Assembly: GCA_013397845.1 (NCBI GenBank)
Contig: VZTG01002326.1
Span: 334,184-398,183 of the forward strand
DNA length: 64,000 nt
Direction of reading: 5' to 3'
Origin: Melanocharis versteri
Lineage: Eukaryota; Chordata; Aves; Passeriformes; Melanocharitidae
Below the pieces are notes generated by a model that worked only from the letters and a program-made list of their open reading frames with translations, had not been told where the DNA came from and searched no databases. The number at the start of each line of letters is the position of its first letter. Position 1 is the stretch's first letter. This document shows positions 61,861 through 64,000 of this stretch, piece by piece. The position numbers and the translations under genes are program-made.

Positions 61861-63246
61861 CTCGTGAAAAAGACGCCCTCTCCCCAGAGGATACGTACAC
61901 GGTGCCTCTGGGGTATTTTCCCTTTTGTTTTAAGAATTAGAACGGACTTTACTTCTTTTTCTGCTAAGGAACCCAGGATACCCGAAGAGGCCTTCCAGCT
62001 CCAGACCGCAAATGGAGCCCAGCAGAGATCTTATGCCCAGTCTTCCTGCTTTTTGAAACCCACTATTTTAACACAGCATTGCTACGAACAAAACGGAGAA
62101 GCACCACTTTTCTATCCACGAGAATATTTAAAACCAAGGCGACGAAGTACTTCTATATGTAAAACCCCTCCTCATTCCAAAGAGCACTAAAAGGCATCCC
62201 TCCCTTTTAATTTTTTTTTATTATGAAAATTCACATAATTGATCCCCGAGTCTCCTAAATTGTTATAAATACAGTCATAGTTGAAAAAAGCCTCCCTGGT
62301 TTGAAAAACGCGTGTTCCTAGCCCACAACAAGCATTCACACGCCTACTCTTAAAACATGCGATTCTCTTTTCCATACATAAGCTCTGAATATTTGAGGCC
62401 GGATTTTTGGTTGAAAAAAATTTTTAGTCTACAAAATAGATATCTATCGACCTTATGTTGTTAAAAACGAGTGCTTGGAATCAGAAAAGCTGCTTTCATG
62501 GTTTGTTTTGTACATTTAAATATCCTTACTTCGACAGCTTATACACTTAATCAACTCGTCACATGAGGATATTACAAAGCGTATTTTATATTTTATGTAT
62601 TGAGAAGTAGAAACACATGCCACTATTATCGTCACAGAAACATAAGTGTCTAGAAAAAATCTCTCTTAAGTTCAATGCATGCCCTTTATTAGTAGTATTT
62701 TCCTTTGGGCCTCTTGGAAACCAAACTATGATGCAGTTGTGATTTAAAACACACCCAAAAGTATAAAAATAGTTTTAAACCGGCTTTTTAATCAATCCCC
62801 TGATTGGTGCCTTACAGAACCGGGCTTTACTCCCTCCAGAGAGACCTATTTCTATCTATCCCCTCTTTCATCCCTGCTGTTTTCTGTAGAGTTTCTTTTT
62901 TTTTTTTTTTTTTTTTTTTGTTTTCCTTTTTTGTTTGTGTTGTGTTTTTTATTTTGTTTTGTGATTGTTTGGTTTGTTTTGGGGTTTTTTTATCTTTCAT
63001 TATCTGCAAGGGTTAACAATGCATTGACCGCAAAGATCGTATTTTGATTTTCTTCTTTGCGGTCAAATCTGCACATAAGAAATTTCAAGCTAGAATATTC
63101 CTTGACTATTGTGCTATTAATCCCGAAGAAAAAATTATCAGTGTCCCAAAGAAAGGAGAAGTGCTAAGGAAGGAAGGATCCAAAGCCAATTGTTTGGCTG
63201 GGCTCCTTTGGTCTTTGGGTTTGGTTTTGATTTTTTTTTTTTTTTT
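61861..63246. other. A/T-rich interval downstream of the minus-strand gene
   Basis: Very A/T-rich sequence beyond the poly(A) site of the gene at the right edge. It includes a 24-T run (62,896-62,919) continuing into an almost pure T/G stretch to about 62,991, and a second T-run at 63,231-63,246 that marks the probable cleavage region of the 3' UTR. A short repeated word, GACCGCAAAGATCG near 63,026 and TTTGCGGTCAAATC near 63,055, forms an inverted TTTGCGGTC/GACCGCAAA pair. The 108-codon plus frame at 61,864-62,190 has no recognised domain. Confidence 0.45.
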
Positions 63247-63876
63247 GAAAATTAAAAATTTTATTTTTGAAAATGTGTAAAAATTTTACATTAAAATGGT
63301 ACAATAATACTTGCCAGTAATTTTTAACAATATTCCTTGTAAAGAATACGCGTAAAGTACAAAATAAAAAACTCCGTAAGTCTATTATAATACAAAACAC
63401 AGGTTAAAATAAGAAATGATAATCTTGACTTTCTTCTGTGTAAACACGTTAATCTTTTCTTTTATAAAAGTACATGAGACAAGTGTACTAAATGAAAAAG
63501 TATTGCTCTGCTGTCCTCCCTCAAGCCTTTTTTTCCCTCTCCTGTACATTACTGTTTTCAAGCTCCTAGACCTGAGAATCTCTGAACTTTAACGGTTTAG
63601 AGACATTATTTATCACTATGTTTGTTTCTTTTTAAGGAGTAGCGAGTTACTTTCCGATGTAGCGACCGCCTGCCCGTGCAGTATCTAGATCTACACCTGG
63701 CTTTGCACTAGTGAAGGTCCCGGGAGGTCCGTCGCTCGCGGCGGACGCCCCCCGAGCCCCGTCACAATTATCCCCACGCAAAGACAGGCAGCCCCTGCGG
63801 GCAGCGTCCGCCGGGCGTCCGAGCGGCGGAGAAAGGAGATACCCCAGATCCTACCTTCGGAAAGACTCCCAAACAC
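63247..63876 (-). other. 3' UTR of the minus-strand gene
   Basis: Immediately after the TAA stop, the minus strand changes from extreme G+C to an A/T-rich stretch typical of vertebrate 3' UTRs. It is about 630 nt long and ends just after an AATAAA signal (63,265 down to 63,260). The proximal 200 nt is still CpG-rich. Because the genomic sequence has an A-run (minus strand) at the predicted end, cDNA evidence here could also come from internal priming. A minus-strand frame of 61 codons inside it (63,691-63,876) begins with GTG and is not considered coding. Confidence 0.6.
63260..63265 (-). terminator. AATAAA polyadenylation signal
   Basis: The canonical hexamer AATAAA on the minus strand lies about 14 nt before an A-run, the usual distance to a cleavage site. 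It is downstream of the only convincing coding end in the window and in the right orientation. Confidence 0.6.
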
Positions 63877-64000
63877 TTAACAGTTAGAGATCCGTGCCGC
63901 GAAGCCGGGGGTGGCGGGCAGGGCGGCGGCGGGGGGCAGGCCGCTCCCGGCGCTCCCCAGCGAGCGGGCGAGCCCCGGCGCCGCGGTCGACTGCGAGGCG
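63640..64000. promoter_or_regulatory. CpG-island-like block 11 over the gene's 3' end
   Basis: CpG density is very high to the window edge (GGCGGGCAGGGCGGCGGC, GCGAGCCCCGGCGCCGCGG). On the plus strand, G-runs at about 63,907-63,939 could form a G-quadruplex. CpG islands covering the coding exons and the proximal 3' UTR are common for single- or few-exon developmental regulators. Confidence 0.6.
63877..64000 (-). CDS. C-terminal end of an unidentified gene (partial; continues past window edge)
   Basis: On the minus strand one frame stays open from the window edge to a TAA at 63,877-63,879, giving 40 codons plus stop. The product is rich in Ala, Pro, Gly, Leu and Ser (for example STAAPGLARSLGSAGSGLPP) and ends in GFAARISNC. 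Of the 40 sense codons, 37 end in G or C, far more biased than the other two minus frames, which supports real coding sequence. It is followed by a plausible 3' UTR and AATAAA signal. Such low-complexity alanine/proline tails are common in homeobox, forkhead, SOX and other developmental regulators, and the surrounding CpG-island cluster fits. I do not recognise the tail and give no symbol. No domain lies within the window, and the reading frame upstream cannot be checked. Confidence 0.6.
   Translation of the reverse strand, partial: ASQSTAAPGLARSLGSAGSGLPPAAALPATPGFAARISNC

Noticed and set aside
62804..63016. Plus-strand frame encoding a Phe-rich hydrophobic stretch and its Lys-rich minus shadow
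   Set aside because: Created by the 24-T run and adjacent T/G tract.
63691..63876. 61-codon minus-strand frame directly after the TAA of the edge gene
   Set aside because: Starts at GTG immediately after the stop, lies in the 3' UTR and has no independent support.

Overview
This window looks like avian (at least sauropsid) nuclear DNA. It holds a decayed CR1-type LINE with recognisable reverse-transcriptase fragments and two older CR1/L3-like LINE remnants. There are A/T-rich non-coding stretches, a few microsatellites, and a sharp change to a dense cluster of CpG-rich segments. Nothing suggests a microbial or plasmid source: there are no operons, ribosome binding sites, insertion sequences or CRISPR arrays. 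Nearly all short open frames are chance ORFs.

Layout. Positions 1 to about 46,500 are A/T-rich and gene-poor. They contain a CR1 element (about 486-1,790, minus strand), a CR1/L3-like remnant (about 7,370-7,925, minus), a short probable old interspersed repeat (about 17,285-17,405), a TCTATA microsatellite (20,164-20,250), two strong short hairpins (18,586-18,624 and 21,618-21,654) and a second long decayed CR1/L3-like remnant (about 31,690-33,150, minus). I could not establish any protein-coding gene here.

From about 46,500 to 64,000 the composition changes. CpG-rich blocks (near 47.4, 50.0-51.1, 53.6-54.9, 55.8-57.7, 58.7-60.4, 60.9-61.9 and 63.6-64.0 kb) alternate with A/T-rich islands rich in homeodomain-type, SOX-type and POU-type motifs. 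This is the usual look of the flank of a developmental regulator gene. Small structures stand out: two inverted repeats within about 100 bp at 48.3-48.4 kb, a 97-bp tandem duplication at 53.4-53.6 kb, and a set of TAATTA motifs at 55.2-55.5 kb.

The only coding sequence I am willing to call lies at the right edge on the minus strand. It is the last 40 codons of a gene that continues beyond position 64,000, with 37 of 40 sense codons ending in G or C. A short 3' UTR follows, with an AATAAA signal at 63,260-63,265. The C-terminus is rich in Ala, Pro, Gly and Ser and ends in ARISNC. I do not recognise the gene. A developmental transcription factor is the contextual guess, not an identification. 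The rest of the window would then be its 3' (downstream) flank, with candidate regulatory elements and possibly non-coding transcripts.
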